Positions 10,877 through 22,831 of a stretch of DNA of 64,000 nucleotides are shown here, piece by piece. The DNA is from Rhizoclosmatium globosum. Its lineage: Eukaryota; Chytridiomycota; Chytridiomycetes; Chytridiales; Chytriomycetaceae. The notes beneath the pieces are model-generated. The model had not been told where the DNA came from and did not search any database. It worked only from the letters and a program-made list of their open reading frames with translations. Position 1 is the first letter of the stretch. Every line of letters starts with the position of its first letter. The stretch covers positions 62,001-126,000 of the forward strand of contig MCGO01000042.1 in NCBI GenBank assembly GCA_002104985.1, in the 5' to 3' direction. The translations under genes and the position numbers were made by a program.

Positions 10877-12526
10877 TTACTTTGGCGCAACTGGGGCAGA
10901 GGAGAAGGATGGCATGTTGGTCAAGATGTAGAACAAGAGACCAGATGAGACAGAGGCAACAGGCAGAGTCAAGGCCCATGAGAGACCAATCCAACCAAAC
11001 ATCTTCCAGTTAATAGCCTTTGAGTTACCACCAACGAAACCAACACCAAGGGTAGCACCAACGATACACTGGGAAGTAGAAACCGGAAGAGCCAAGAAAG
11101 CTGCAGTGATAACAGTCAAAGCAGCACCAAGCTCCATAGCGAAACCACGGGATGGAGAGTGGTAAGTCAAGTTGTTACCCAAGTTACGCATAATATTGTA
11201 ACCATAGAACGCAAGACCAAGGTTAATAGCGATACCACCAAACGCCAACATCCAAGTCGGAACAGGCGCCTTGTTGGAAGAAAGCTTTCCTTCGCTCCAA
11301 ATAGCGTACACACCCGCAAATGGACCGACAGAGTTGGCAACGTCGTTGGATCCGTGAGCGAACGAGGCGAAAGCAGCAGTCATGACTTGGAGGAATGAGA
11401 AGAGGTACTCGGTCTTGTTGTCAAAGAGGTGTGCGTTGTCGTGCAAGTGCTTGGCGGATTCGTATTGATCAGCGGAAATGTCGTGGTAGAAACCCTTCAA
11501 GGCGACAGTCTTGAACTTGACCCAAAGTGGGTGTCCTTGTTGAAGAGGGTCGACAGCTGGTTCGGATGACTTGGCGGCATCGGCACCATCAGTTGTCTGG
11601 ACACCGTCCAATGTAACGTGTGGGGTCATGGCTTGGTTCAAGGTGAAGGCCAAGTTCTCGTCACGTGGTTGGGTTGGGACAAACCAAATGTAAAAGATGT
11701 GGTACCACTTCAAGCTCTCTTCCTTGACCAAACGTCTGTTGAAGAATGGAACGGCAAAGGCCAGACAGAAGACGAGAATGACACCGGTCATGCATCCAAT
11801 GATGGTAAAGGCCTTACCCAAGTCACCAGTAAGTGTAACGGCACCACCTGGGTTGTTTCCAGCAACGTTGATTCCCCAGTCTCCTTTACCGTTCTTCATG
11901 ATAACGAAGAAGGAAACAATGAAACCGGTAAGAGTAAAGTAGATTGGAATAGCATAGATACCGCGCTGGAGAGACTTGTCTGGGTTGGAGAAGACAATCC
12001 AGCGAGTGACTCCATAAATAGTACCCGCAAGAATAGCAGCAAGAGCTGGCGCAAGGAACCAACCAGCGACAATAAAAGCAACACCACGACCATTCCAACT
12101 CCAGTTAACAGTATCCCAACCATAAGCAGCAACTCCGACTCCGACCAAAGCACAAACAATCGAGTGAGTTGTTGAAGGGTGCATACCAATACGAATACAC
12201 CCCATAATCCAAAGAGAAGACGCAATCAAAGCACACATAAATCCAGCCATGAGCAAATCTTGACGTTTATCAAAGTAAGACGACTTGACAATGTTGTCCT
12301 TGATGGTGGAAGCATTGGAAGCTCCCAAAAGCACAGCTCCTCCGAATTCAGTAAAGAGAGCAATGCTTACGGCTTGTGCGTATGACAAGGATCGGGATCC
12401 GACAGATGTAGCAAAGGAGTTGGCGACATCATTTGCTCCAATAGAATAACCGTCAAGGAATGCAAAGAGCAGTGTGACGACAAAGATTCCCGTGTAGGAA
12501 TGAACCTCGATGGGTACCACTGCCAT
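10877..12526 (-). CDS. PHO89: PiT-family sodium- or proton-phosphate symporter (PHO89/SLC20-like)
   Basis: 549 residues from the ATG at 12526 (MAVVPIEVHSYTG), chosen because it directly precedes the first conserved helix. The open frame continues upstream without a stop into the preceding WDR48-like gene. The two family repeats are clear: GYSIGANDVANSFATSVGSRSLSYAQA near the N-terminus and HGSNDVANSVGPFAGVYA in the C-terminal half. GMHPSTTHSIVCALVGVG and ALPVSTSQCIVGATLGVG are the paired Ser/Thr motifs. A hydrophilic loop of roughly 100 residues separates the halves. The protein imports inorganic phosphate at the plasma membrane. It is convergent with the gene ending at 10806. Confidence 0.95.
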   Translation of the reverse strand: MAVVPIEVHSYTGIFVVTLLFAFLDGYSIGANDVANSFATSVGSRSLSYAQAVSIALFTEFGGAVLLGASNASTIKDNIVKSSYFDKRQDLLMAGFMCALIASSLWIMGCIRIGMHPSTTHSIVCALVGVGVAAYGWDTVNWSWNGRGVAFIVAGWFLAPALAAILAGTIYGVTRWIVFSNPDKSLQRGIYAIPIYFTLTGFIVSFFVIMKNGKGDWGINVAGNNPGGAVTLTGDLGKAFTIIGCMTGVILVFCLAFAVPFFNRRLVKEESLKWYHIFYIWFVPTQPRDENLAFTLNQAMTPHVTLDGVQTTDGADAAKSSEPAVDPLQQGHPLWVKFKTVALKGFYHDISADQYESAKHLHDNAHLFDNKTEYLFSFLQVMTAAFASFAHGSNDVANSVGPFAGVYAIWSEGKLSSNKAPVPTWMLAFGGIAINLGLAFYGYNIMRNLGNNLTYHSPSRGFAMELGAALTVITAAFLALPVSTSQCIVGATLGVGFVGGNSKAINWKMFGWIGLSWALTLPVASVSSGLLFYILTNMPSFSSAPVAPK

Positions 12527-12677
12527 TTTTATTGGGTTTTTTTCTGGATGAAAGTGGGGAAAGCATTTATTTATGGAAAAAATGTGTGGGGGCAAGCAAC
12601 ACGCTGCTACTGCGTGCCCGACAGTTTTTTTCTTTTTATAGCTTAGCAAGACAAAGCAATAGTACTTCATCAATTTG

Positions 12678-15600
12678 TTACAAGTTTTTCCTTCGATAAG
12701 TAAGAACCATGTCACCAGCCCCGACTTCCAAATCAAATTCTTTACTGTCCCCAGTGTCATTTTCGGATCCAAAGCCTGTTAGAAAAAATCCACAGTTAGC
12801 ATCTCAGATATTTTGGGGAAACCAACAACTATTCACCTTATCTTGACAAACAAGTTCAAGGTATTCTTCAGGTTTCACCAACTCTTTCACGTTCACGTCT
12901 TTCAATAATGCGCTATCTATAGCTGTCTCAGAGTTAACTGATACTGCACCCGAAGTTGTACTCCGTTTACGTCTGAAAATGTTTCCAACCCCACTCTTGG
13001 TTGAGGCAGTATCACTCGAAACTGGAGGCGGAGGGCCAACAGACAATGATTCTACGGATCCTGGATTTACAACTCCGGTCCATGGAACTGGTTTACGATC
13101 GTCTAGCGGTGGACCTTCATGTTGCTGTTGTAGTCGTTGAGCCATCAAGGCAGCCTTCACAAGATTCAAGGGAGGAGTAATTTTGGCCTGATCCGCAACA
13201 TACGCCAACAGCTTTCGTAAACGAATCATTCGATTTGATGATAGACGATTGGCGCCATTAGGCAGTTCAGGAAGATCTGAGAATGGATGTGGTTGCATCA
13301 CAAACGACATTTTTGGGGCTTCTTTGAGTTTTTTCTGAAGTTTGGTGTTAGTATCTTAAATGAAGACCTATTAAAGTTGACTTACATCATTAATTGCTTC
13401 AATAACCCATCGTGGTATACATTCATGGAGTCGCATTGCTTCTCGAACCCAACCAATCTGCCCAACAGTACTCCTAAACTGATCCAGATAACAAGCAGCC
13501 TCTGGTGATTCCTCACAAGACACTAACAAAGAAACATCAGGAGGGATTCGAATTACAGGCAATTCATCGGGGTTTGGTGCATAAGGAACAGGCTATTTCA
13601 CAAATGTCAACTCTTCTAAAAGCACAAAACAAATACAGAGCCCAAATTACCTTCTTGATAATTTGTTGAACATGGCTTAAAGCTGATTCAACCATCATGA
13701 CGGACTCAGGCCTTGTCGCGGGTATCAAAGGCCTTGGCCGTAATCGTACAGGCTTTTCTGGTCCAGGGAGCATTGTCGGAGTCTCCGTTCCAGTCTGTTC
13801 TCCACTCTCACTTCCCTTTCCAGAAGCTACGGATTCAGTCTCTGCAGCTGCAATGGATATTCCTGGCGTAGATCCATCTCGCGGTAAAGAATCAAACCGT
13901 GGTTTCCGTTCGAGTCCCGGCGAGGTGTTTGCGCTGCTTTCTTTCGCAGCCGCATTCATGTATGATGGATTTAAAGGAGACCCGGGGAACTGGTTCCCTT
14001 GTTGTTGTTGGATTTGCATCTGAAGCAGAACTTCTGCGCTTGAGTTGGTAAAGACAAGATCCGGAGGGCCGTAGTACACAGTTTGTCCAAACAAGTAATG
14101 CGAAGTGGAGTCAGGTGGTGCTGCCAATTGGGTATATGTCAATGCCCCGAAGTAGTGATCGTGGTACATGACGGCAGCAGGTGGAATCTGTTGTCGAAAG
14201 ACGTGCATATAGCTGATGAATAAGTAGGAGAGGACCCATCTTCCAATGTTCACTAAAGGCATTTTCAGAAGAGTTGTTGAAGCAAATTAACCCCCACCTC
14301 GTTGATCTTCCATCGGAGGAACTTGCCCAACACTTTCATAATACACTTCCGCTTCATAAAACTTGGACTCATCCAAATGAACAGTCAACACCTGAGAAAA
14401 CGTTTTAACTTTTGATCCACCCCAATCTCATCAACGACTCACCCCATTCTTGGTATCTATAGTACACCAATTCGCAATCCATTCAAAAGTATTCACTTCA
14501 TCACAACACTTTTTGAAAAAGTCGACACCATCCTCCAACTTTGTCGGTCTCTCGAAATCCTTCAGTTTGACGCACAACACAATATCCCATAAACTAACAA
14601 GACCACTAGAATCCTCCGTGACAACATGCATACGGTTATTCATGAGCATATACTTGACGATCCCTGCGCTTCCTTCGATTCTATGGTCAGGAGTGTTCCA
14701 CACGGGAATAACTTTCGCCTCCTCCTCTTCATCGTCTCCTTCATTATCGAGATCATTGAAAGATGAGTGGACACCACCAGCAACGCTGAAGCTCAAGTTT
14801 GCGGCGTTGGAGAGAGAGAACCCGTCTTTTGAGAGGATGGAAGCGCTGCGGGAGAGGGAATCATCCATGGTATAGCTTCCTGCAATTTCTTGCCGTCCGC
14901 TGGTAGTGTTGACCGTTTGATGATGGTGAGATAAAGTGCTATCTTTGCGGAATGGGTTTCCTCTTCCACCACCTAACACAGCGCGTTGTTGCTGAATGAT
15001 AGAGTCCGCAGGGATATAGATACGGTCTCCAGGTTCTTCCGGTATAGTGTTACGGTTCGGCACAACAATCGCTTGACGAAATGGAATATCACGCCATCGG
15101 TTGATTGATGATTTGTTGGTAGCCGTCCATACAAACATGTCATCCACAGCCACAATCTAGTCATCATCAAAGTTAACACCCGCTTGGTAGTAGAGAAACA
15201 ACCACCAAACCTTATGAACAGGCCCATCCTCTCTACAAATCGCCACACAATCCACCAACTCATCCTCCAACCTCCCACCCTTCTTCCTTTCCCCAGTCCC
15301 TCCACCATTCGCACCGCCAGTCCCACTCCGCTCCCCAACATCCCCACCCCCAACCCTCCGCCTCGACATCTTCGTAACAAGCCCCTCCTTCCCCCCAGCC
15401 CAAAACGTATCCAAATCCGGATGATTCGAATACAAACACCAAACACTCTCCTCAAACTGCGTATACGTAACCATACACCGCTGCGGGTGGGCAAGGCTCC
15501 AGAGCTTGATTGTCGTGTCGCTTGAGGCGGAGACGACCCATTTGCCGTCGTCGGAGACGAGGAGGCCGCGGATGTTGTCGCGGTGCCCGCGGAGGCCTAT

Positions 15601-17218
15601 AGCTTGTTTTCCTGAGCGAGGGTCCCAAACGCGGATTGTTTTGTCTGGGGAGCCGGAGACGAGGGTTGTTCCGCTGGGGTTTGTGGCGAGGGCGTAGATG
15701 GAGGATTGGGGGGATTTGTCGTGGCAGAATACTGAATATGCATTTAGAGATGGTTCCGAGTGTTGATTGTGGGGAATGGTCTTGTTGATACAGGAATGAT
15801 GATTACACCCTTATACTTGTACTAGGAGGGCATACTCGTTTTTGAATCACTTCAGGACCGTTCCTTCACTGCACTTAATATGGTTTTGTTTTCATTTGCT
15901 CGCTCAACTCGCTACTCGCCCTTTGCACCTGTTTCCACACAAACTAGAGCCCCCCTCACTATCTTCGCGGGGGTAGTCATCGTTCTCCTAAGATTCCCAC
16001 TTGAAGACTCACCAGAACTACTGACGGAAAATCCGACAATCTCCCTATCCCGTCCTTCCATGGTATCCCAAATCATGACACGACGATCTAATCCACCTGA
16101 CGCAACCCAACCACCAATACTACTGTATGCAAGACATTTCACATGATCTGAGTGGTACCCGAGACGCATATACATGTTTGTTTGAGTTGTAGACCATAGA
16201 TAGACCATTCGATCGTTACTGCAGGTTACGACTGCGAATGTTTTTTTTGAACAGGATCAGATACAATTATGAATTAATAGTAAAGGGAGGGGGTCAACTA
16301 ACTGCTTTGGTTTCTATTGCAGAGAATCACATCATTCACCCAATCGCTATGGGCTTGGAAGGAACGCATGTGAACAGTGGGATGTATTTTTCTCTGGTTG
16401 GAGATGGAAGTAATCGATTGAATACGTGCGCTGTGGCATCAATCAAGAATACTCACTGCCCAGTTGGTTGAACCAAAAGCGCTCCCGCCACTCGCAAAAC
16501 TGGCACCAGACTGACCACTGAATGTACGATTCCGCAGGTTATCATTTGAGTATTCGTTCACGATTGGAGAGGCCACTAATCTAAGTGCAAGCTATAAGTC
16601 CCTAGTACCTACACAAGGTATCCGAAGCAACACTCAACTGATCTCTGAAGGACACGCTTCTCGCCGTTGATGAAGAATTAATGATTTGCTGGTGCAGAAG
16701 CGATGATTGTTTGAGTGGCAGTGATTGAGGCGGGGCAATGTTTTCCTGTTGATTTAGTTGGTTGTCACTCTGGCTTTGATTCGCAGCGCGTGGTGGAATT
16801 GAAATGTGGTCCGAAAGAACAGAGAACTTTTTGTAGTTTGAGGAAGAGTTTGATTTGAGGGTAGTTTTGATAAGGTCGTCTTGTGAATCTGAATCGAAAG
16901 TGAGATTGTGGATTGACTTGATTGAGTGTGTTTGATTTGATGGTACTAGTTAGTTACAGCAACAAGTAACCAAACAAACAATCAAAACAAAGAAAACAAA
17001 CCAACATTCGCATCAATGTTCTCTCTCAACGAGGCAAAGTCCATCTTGACGTCCCAGGCATGGACCCGCGCATCCCGGCCGCCCGAGTACAGCACCGCAG
17101 AGGGAGACACAAAGTCGAGGGCGAGGCCGTTGACGCCAGAGCTGTGCGTTGTTGCGGGCTCGTTGGCGCTGGCGAGCGTGTACGACACCCGCTGCTTCTT
17201 CGCGTTGTTGCTGCTCAT
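12678..17218 (-). CDS. WDR48: WDR48/UAF1-like WD40 protein, C-terminal frame disturbed
   Basis: Twelve exons by frame: 17218-17002, 16945-16613, 16575-16457, 16393-16303, 16231-15929, 15731-15211, 15156-14443, 14391-14298, 14252-13651, 13592-13386, 13334-12837, 12775-12678; about 1265 residues, long for the family. The donor at 15929 is the least certain. WD40 blades show [51 protein letters not shown] and [12 protein letters not shown]. Later parts match WDR48: [35 protein letters not shown] then [22 protein letters not shown]1 activates USP1-class deubiquitinases. Long low-complexity inserts lie between blades 1 and 2 and in the C-terminal half. In the last exon the expected ending [12 protein letters not shown] plus stop is in another frame. 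Confidence 0.85.
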
Positions 17219-17239
17219 TTTATTAATATTGTAGAGAAA

Positions 17240-18175
17240 CTAAGAGAGAAAGTAAAGAAAGAAGAGAGAAATGAACCCACACTCTCTTCTTCTACTGTCA
17301 CTGCCACTGGCCGTTGCTGCCATACTGGCACTGCTCTTATTGGTCACAGCTGCTGCTCCAACTGTGCTTGCCGTTCTTACACCTGATTCCACTGTTCCTG
17401 TCGTTCCTGCAATTGACACCAATGTTGTTGGAGACGCGCTCACTTGCTCATTCAATACCATGGAAGTGATGGTATTAGCACACAAGGTCGTCAGGGCTTT
17501 TGTGGTGCTTTCCGATGGAGGTGCAGCCGTCATGTTGCAAGAACTAATCAAACACGCTTGCACTGTCAACGGAGGGCCTTTTGGATTCAAGATTCCACAT
17601 GCTGCAGGGTAGTTGGATTCTGTCACTGGCGTTGGGTATCCAAAACACTTTGGGTAACATGAAGGGAAACTCGCGAAAGCTGCCAGCCCATCTTTGATTT
17701 GATCTGATCCATGAGTATATTTTAGCCTTTTAGTCTTTGAATTTTGCGATGGAACCCTTCAAACATATACCTGAAGTCACAGTGGGCATCCCAGCTCCAG
17801 TCGAAAGCATACACGCCTGGACAAATCCAGAAGACGAAACAGCATTGCCTAATGCTGTCATGTCCGCACTTCCTGTCTTGCACGTGGAAATTCACGTCTG
17901 GATTTGTTGAGCATTGGTCATGGTCAATGTCAACAAACAGAATGCCGTCGCAGTAGCTTGTGTCACGGTAGTGTTTTCCGCGTTTCCGTTGATGCATCCG
18001 ATGGCACAGAGAGAGGCCTTTAAATGTTTTAAAGAGTGCGTCATTTACTCCCAAGATCAAAACAATACGAGAGCTCAAAACTTACACCAGCTCCTTGAAG
18101 GGCTGAGATCACCAACGCCTGTCCATAAACAGAGGCGGTACAGAAAGCTGCGATCAGAAGTACAAACCGTGTCAT
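17240..18175 (-). CDS. Secreted Cys-rich repeat protein C with GPI-type tail and an in-frame TGA
   Basis: Exons 18175-18086, 18017-17771 and 17691-17240. The first exon is a signal peptide (MTRFVLLIAAFCTASVYGQ). Exon 2 has the alpha module of the neighbouring genes: LCAIGCINGNAENTTV, then AQQIQT, a TGA at 17894-17892, then ISTCKTGSADMTALG. In every other copy the TGA position is Cys (QSC..SC). Exon 3 has the beta module (ASFPSCYPKCFGYPTPVTE). A Ser/Thr/Ala-rich stretch and a hydrophobic end (GFISLFFLYFLS) fit a GPI signal. Both flanks of the TGA are in the same frame and conserved, so this is a recent nonsense change, a base error or recoding. It ends 21 bp before the WDR48 start on the same strand. 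Confidence 0.7.
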
Positions 18176-18316
18176 TCGAGCGATGGTTTTTTCGTTTTCA
18201 CTGACAATTCTTCCATCAAGCCCAAGGTTAACATCAATAGACGATACCATATATTCCTCCAATGTGAAACCAATTTAAAAAGAAAAACACCAAAAATATG
18301 CTTCCACAACACCCCT

Positions 18317-21300
18317 CTAAAATCTTCGAACAAGTTTCAAGCTCCGAGACAAATGCGCCAAAAACGTAGACTTTGTACGAGGCTGTGCAATCACAGACGA
18401 ACAAGCAGTCTGCATCGTCTGCATCACAGAAGACATATTCTTATTCGTCATCATAGTTTCCAACTGCGGACACTCCTTCTGAAAGCAATCCCAGGTCTGC
18501 GACGACGCCGCCATAAACCCAAGACACGCCTGCGCCAAGTTCTGTCTCGTAACCGGCGTTGGATAATGCGCACATGCTGGAGCACAGTCAGGCAACATCG
18601 AGAAGGCTTCAACAGCTGCAGTCACGACATCAGGCGGTGCAGGGGGAGTCAGTCGCACACACGCGTCAACGATTTCAGGACGCAATGTGGCGTTTACTAC
18701 GCTCTTGAATTCGGTGTTGTTGCAGTGATTCAAGCAGCTGTAGATTGCTGTTTGGGAGGTTTGATCTGGGATGGGGACTGTGAAGGCACAGAAGCTTTTG
18801 ACGGTTGAGAAGGATAATGTCGAATCATTTGAGCTGCCGCCGTTGATGCAGCCGATGGAGCAGTTGGATAGCTTTTATGGAGGGAAACCCAAAGTTAGTA
18901 TTTTGTTCACTTGAGCTTGAATGTACTCACATTAATATTGTCGAGCGCCGTGTATACAGTTGCTTGTCCATTCGATCCAACTTGAGAGGACGCGTGTTGT
19001 TGAAGTAAAGCAGGTGTACATACAGTTTCAACAGCGTTTGAAACAGTGTTGTTAGATACCAAGGTAGCCATAAAGTCCGGACACGTGGATAAACAGGAAA
19101 AGTCCGCAGTCTGTCCATAAAGAGAAATACAAGTGGATGCAAGGTTGGTTGGAGTCACAGGGATGGAGAATTTCGCTAAGCCCTTGAGTTTAGTAATCCA
19201 AAGTGGAAACCCCAAAATCATACCGCAGCTTGCTACACAAGGCGAGACATTATTCAAGACTTCGAACGCCAAGGCGGTATCATCAATGGGAGAAGGTGGC
19301 GTAGTCAATGTCAAACAGGAGTGAATCAACGACTGGTCAGACATCATGGTCGAGAGTGCTGTCATATTTACGTCTGGACAACTGAACGCGCAGCTCTGAA
19401 TGCTTTGAATTTGAGTGATTTGGCTGGAGTTTTGAGGTATCGCCATGTTACAAAGCGACAGCGCTGTCGCGTCGGAAACAGTGGAATTTGCTCCGTTGTT
19501 AATGCACTCGATCACACAGTCGGAAATCTGATATAGTCAATCAGTTATCACGATAATAAAATGTATTTGACCTACGTTAGCCACTTTCAACGCCGATACA
19601 ACAACACTGACGCTAATAGCGAACGGGTCAACATTCACAGTAGGAATGGTTGTGTTCGAGTTACTGGTATTATTTCCGACAGCAACAATGGCTGGACCAC
19701 AAACGGGGGTCAAAGTTGCCATTTGGTTTTGGTCTTCATGAATGACAAAGTCGGAACATTGGGAAAGCACTGTTTGCGAAGTGAGAACATCAAAAATATC
19801 ATTTTTGATAGAGAACTTACGGCAATTTTCGGTCTCATTGTTGGCTGAAAATAGCTTGAAGCATGCATCGTTCACGTTGCTGGCTGGTATGGTATTCCAA
19901 CAGTTAATATCACCGTCACTATCTTTAGAATACTTACGCGTAACTGGAGTTACATACGAAGCACACTGAGAAACACAAGGAGGAAACTTGTTGAAAACTC
20001 CGACTGCAGCTGCAAGAGTCCCTTGTTGGTTAGGTGCGTTCAACGAAGCACATTGTTCCAAGACGCCTGGCGCCTGACTGATACTAGCGATAGTGCGAAT
20101 GTCGTCGGCACCACGATCACCCCTGTAAATACAGTTTTGCGCCGATTGGAGTTGCCATGGAGTTGCAGGAACAATGAATCCACAGAACGACGCGGAGACG
20201 GAGCTGAGTAGGTAAGATTGCGTGAGGCATGCAATTGCATGATCCGATAACTATCCTACAGTTAGCAATGTTCAATAACCAAAGATATCACTTACTGTTG
20301 AAGCTCGAATAGCGACATGCACAACGTCAGAAGCATCTGCTGTAACAAGATCCATACACGTGTTGATATATTTTTGAGAAACAGTCATGAGTCCTGTGAA
20401 ATCGCCGGCAATGTTGCAGTTTGTCACGCAGTCGCGCACGCTGTCAGCCACAGTTTGTATGGAAGATGGTGGATGGTTGTATGATGTTACAGCAGCACAA
20501 AAGTTAAAGGCGGTGACGTTCGTGATTACGGGAAAGACTTTGCTGGTGTTGTTGGCGTTGTCGTTCAGGCAGTTGATGGTGCAAGCAGAGAGCTAGCAGT
20601 TTGGTGAGATAAGAATCAGAATGTGATAGCTTACAGTGACATTCTGCAATGCGGCGGTCACAAGATCAATCGAGTCGGATTGATTACGTGGGATGGCTGG
20701 CGACGATGGCACAGATGGAATGAACGATAAGGAGTAGTCGAATGGAATGTATTGGCAGATTCTATCAATAGCGTGAGCCTTGTTGCTGTCAAAAGACAAA
20801 CGGAGGATAGCCGCCATGTCATTTAGTGAGCATCTACTCGCGGCACACGAGATCAACTTTAACGGACTGGAGTATGGTGCATTGCAGAGTTTTTGAATGT
20901 TTGAACGCGTAATAGGCTTCTCGAATCCTAAGCAATACGCGTAACATGATGGAAAGTAGCTGGCTGCTTTAAGAGCTGCTCCAAGTTCGTCTGGGAGAAG
21001 ACACGTTAGCTGTCAAACTGTAAGAAAATTTTTAATGAACCTGTTGAAGGAATGCTGTAGTTCGATTGACAGGTGGACACCACATCTTGAGCGTTACTGT
21101 ACGTCATGACTGAGCTAAATTCAGCTAAATCCGCAGGAGGACATTGCATGACGCATGCTGTCATGTTCTTGTCTTCAACGTGGGAGTTGATTGTGGAACA
21201 GAGTGCTGTCACAGTGGATTGTGAGATGACTGGATCTCCGCCGTTGGCACAGGATAAGAGACAGAGGGGAATCTAGCACAAAACTTTGTTAATAAGACGT

Positions 21301-21455
21301 ACTCCGTGGAATAAAAGACTTACACTCTGCAGAGTCATAAGCAACGTGCCCAAGTTTCCATATCCGTAAACAGTAGGCGTGACAACCGTCGAGTTCAGTA
21401 CCTGAGCCGCGACCAAGGTGACCTTAGCGAAGGTGAAAAGAAGATGTGATTGCAT
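18317..21455 (-). CDS. Secreted Cys-rich repeat protein B (about 896 residues, no GPI tail)
   Basis: Ten exons: 21455-21324, 21272-21041, 20990-20635, 20592-20296, 20250-19938, 19883-19821, 19769-19576, 19527-19224, 19175-18931, 18871-18317. It begins with MQSHLLFTFAKVTLVAAQVL, a likely signal peptide. Alternating modules follow. Alpha modules start LSxCxIxCINxG, with later CxxxC (exons 2, 4, 5, 8, 10). Beta modules contain PxCxxxC, TPVT, a C at about +10 and CxxxCP (exons 3, 5-7, 8-9, 10). Alpha modules begin at phase-0 introns, as expected for module duplication by exon shuffling. Many N-glycosylation sequons are present. It ends KLVRRF without a hydrophobic tail, so it is probably released. 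Function unknown; cell wall or adhesion is a guess. Confidence 0.75.
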
Positions 21456-21725
21456 TTTCTTGGAGGAAGTTGTGGTCGCCGATTTTGGCAGTCAGCGAAG
21501 CCGCATTAAGAGCGCTCGACATCAAAATTTCAAACTCCGCTCCAGGAGATTATTACTTCATTTGCAGAATATCTTTTCCAGTAAGGATGTGGCCTTTGTC
21601 AATAATTCGATACTTTCATACCATAATAAATCGACATCATTGGGGAGTTCTTTAGAAATTAAATATATTATACGACTCTCATTAAAAAGAACAGACAGCC
21701 TAAGTCTATCACCTCACATATCACT

Positions 21726-22649
21726 TTAGAGTGCAAACAATCCAACAAAAACGCCCAATACTCCCACAAAAATGGTCTCAGCCCCGCTTGTGGATGTGGC
21801 AGTACTCAAAGGCTTCGCATTATTCTGGACAGTTGTGGCCTTGCTAACAACGCTGGGCTGCGACGCACTGCTAACGGCAACAGTTGGGCTGCCTGTTGGA
21901 AGTGGTCTCAACATAGCTTGATACAAGTACCACGCGCACACAGGCTGTAAGCTGGCAGTCAATGCAGCACTAGCAGATCCATAAGCAGAAACGTCGTCTG
22001 TGGAGCACTTTTGGGAGATACAGGCGGGGATCGAAGCGTCAACAGACACCTGAGCGAGGCAAATAGGAGTCAAAGACTCCTGAGTGATTTGGTTAGGAGT
22101 TGTGGAGGGAGCCCAGCAAGTTGGGTAGCAGGTTGGAAGCGCGTTGAGGGAGGAAATTGCGACAGCGAGTTGAGCTTTTCTTAAAGTTAGAAATATCGCG
22201 TTTTTAATATGGAAAGAGAATGTGTTTACCGGCAGTTGGAATTTTCGGACCCAAAGGAGTTTGCTGGAATGTAGCGGCACAAGAAGCAGCGACAGTTTGG
22301 TCTCCCAAAAAGGTGTTGAGAGCCTGGATATCTGTATTGACAGTGCACGATTTTGTCCAACACGCGTTGAGGGCAGGGTAGTTTGTGAGGAGGACTGCAG
22401 CCTGACAATATGTGTCCGCGGTAGATTGATACACAGTGGAGTCAGAATTTCCGTTTAAGCAGGTGATTAGGCAGGATGGAGCCTAATGAGAAGGTGCGCT
22501 TAAGTTTTGACAGGTTCGATGAATGCTCCAAACGCAGTCAAACAGGTGAAAAGGGAGGCTATTACCGAACTCAGAGCAGTAAGAACGATAGACTGAGCGT
22601 TAATTGCAGATGCAAGGAAGTAAATAGCCACCAGCGAAGGGAACATCAT
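21726..22649 (-). CDS. Secreted Cys-rich repeat protein A, GPI-anchored
   Basis: Exons 22649-22566, 22482-22230 and 22174-21726 give 261 residues. Exon 1 is a signal peptide (MMFPSLVAIYFLASAINAQ). Exon 2 is an alpha module (APSCLITCLNGNSD, then NACWTKSC). Exon 3 is a beta module (ALPTCYPTCWAPS, ICLAQVS, ACISQKCSTDD). A Ser/Thr-rich stalk and a final hydrophobic stretch (TIFVGVLGVFVGLFAL) match a GPI-attachment signal. The second acceptor is AAAAG, picked because it alone keeps the beta module in frame. The single alpha-beta pair makes this the minimal form of the family in genes B and C downstream on the same strand. Confidence 0.78.
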
Positions 22650-22831
22650 GTTTTGATTTGTTTTTTCGTTCCACCAGAATTGACAATTAGTCTTCGCGAT
22701 TTGAACATCGACTCACAGCTCCACTTCGTCCTCGCCACATTATAGCCTAAGCTTTGGAATATCGAGGCCCATTGACTTAACTATCAGCTTAATTAATTGG
22801 TCGCCCAATCCAAACGCGTTGGAACGATAGA

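Noticed and set aside
10877..12772. A single 631-residue protein fusing WDR48 end and permease
   Set aside because: The upstream 82 residues include a WDR48 exon and non-conserved intergenic sequence; the permease has a good ATG at 12526.
17722..18078. 118-codon open frame on the minus strand across gene C
   Set aside because: It is in another phase than the conserved Cys module and crosses an intron; its composition does not match any family.
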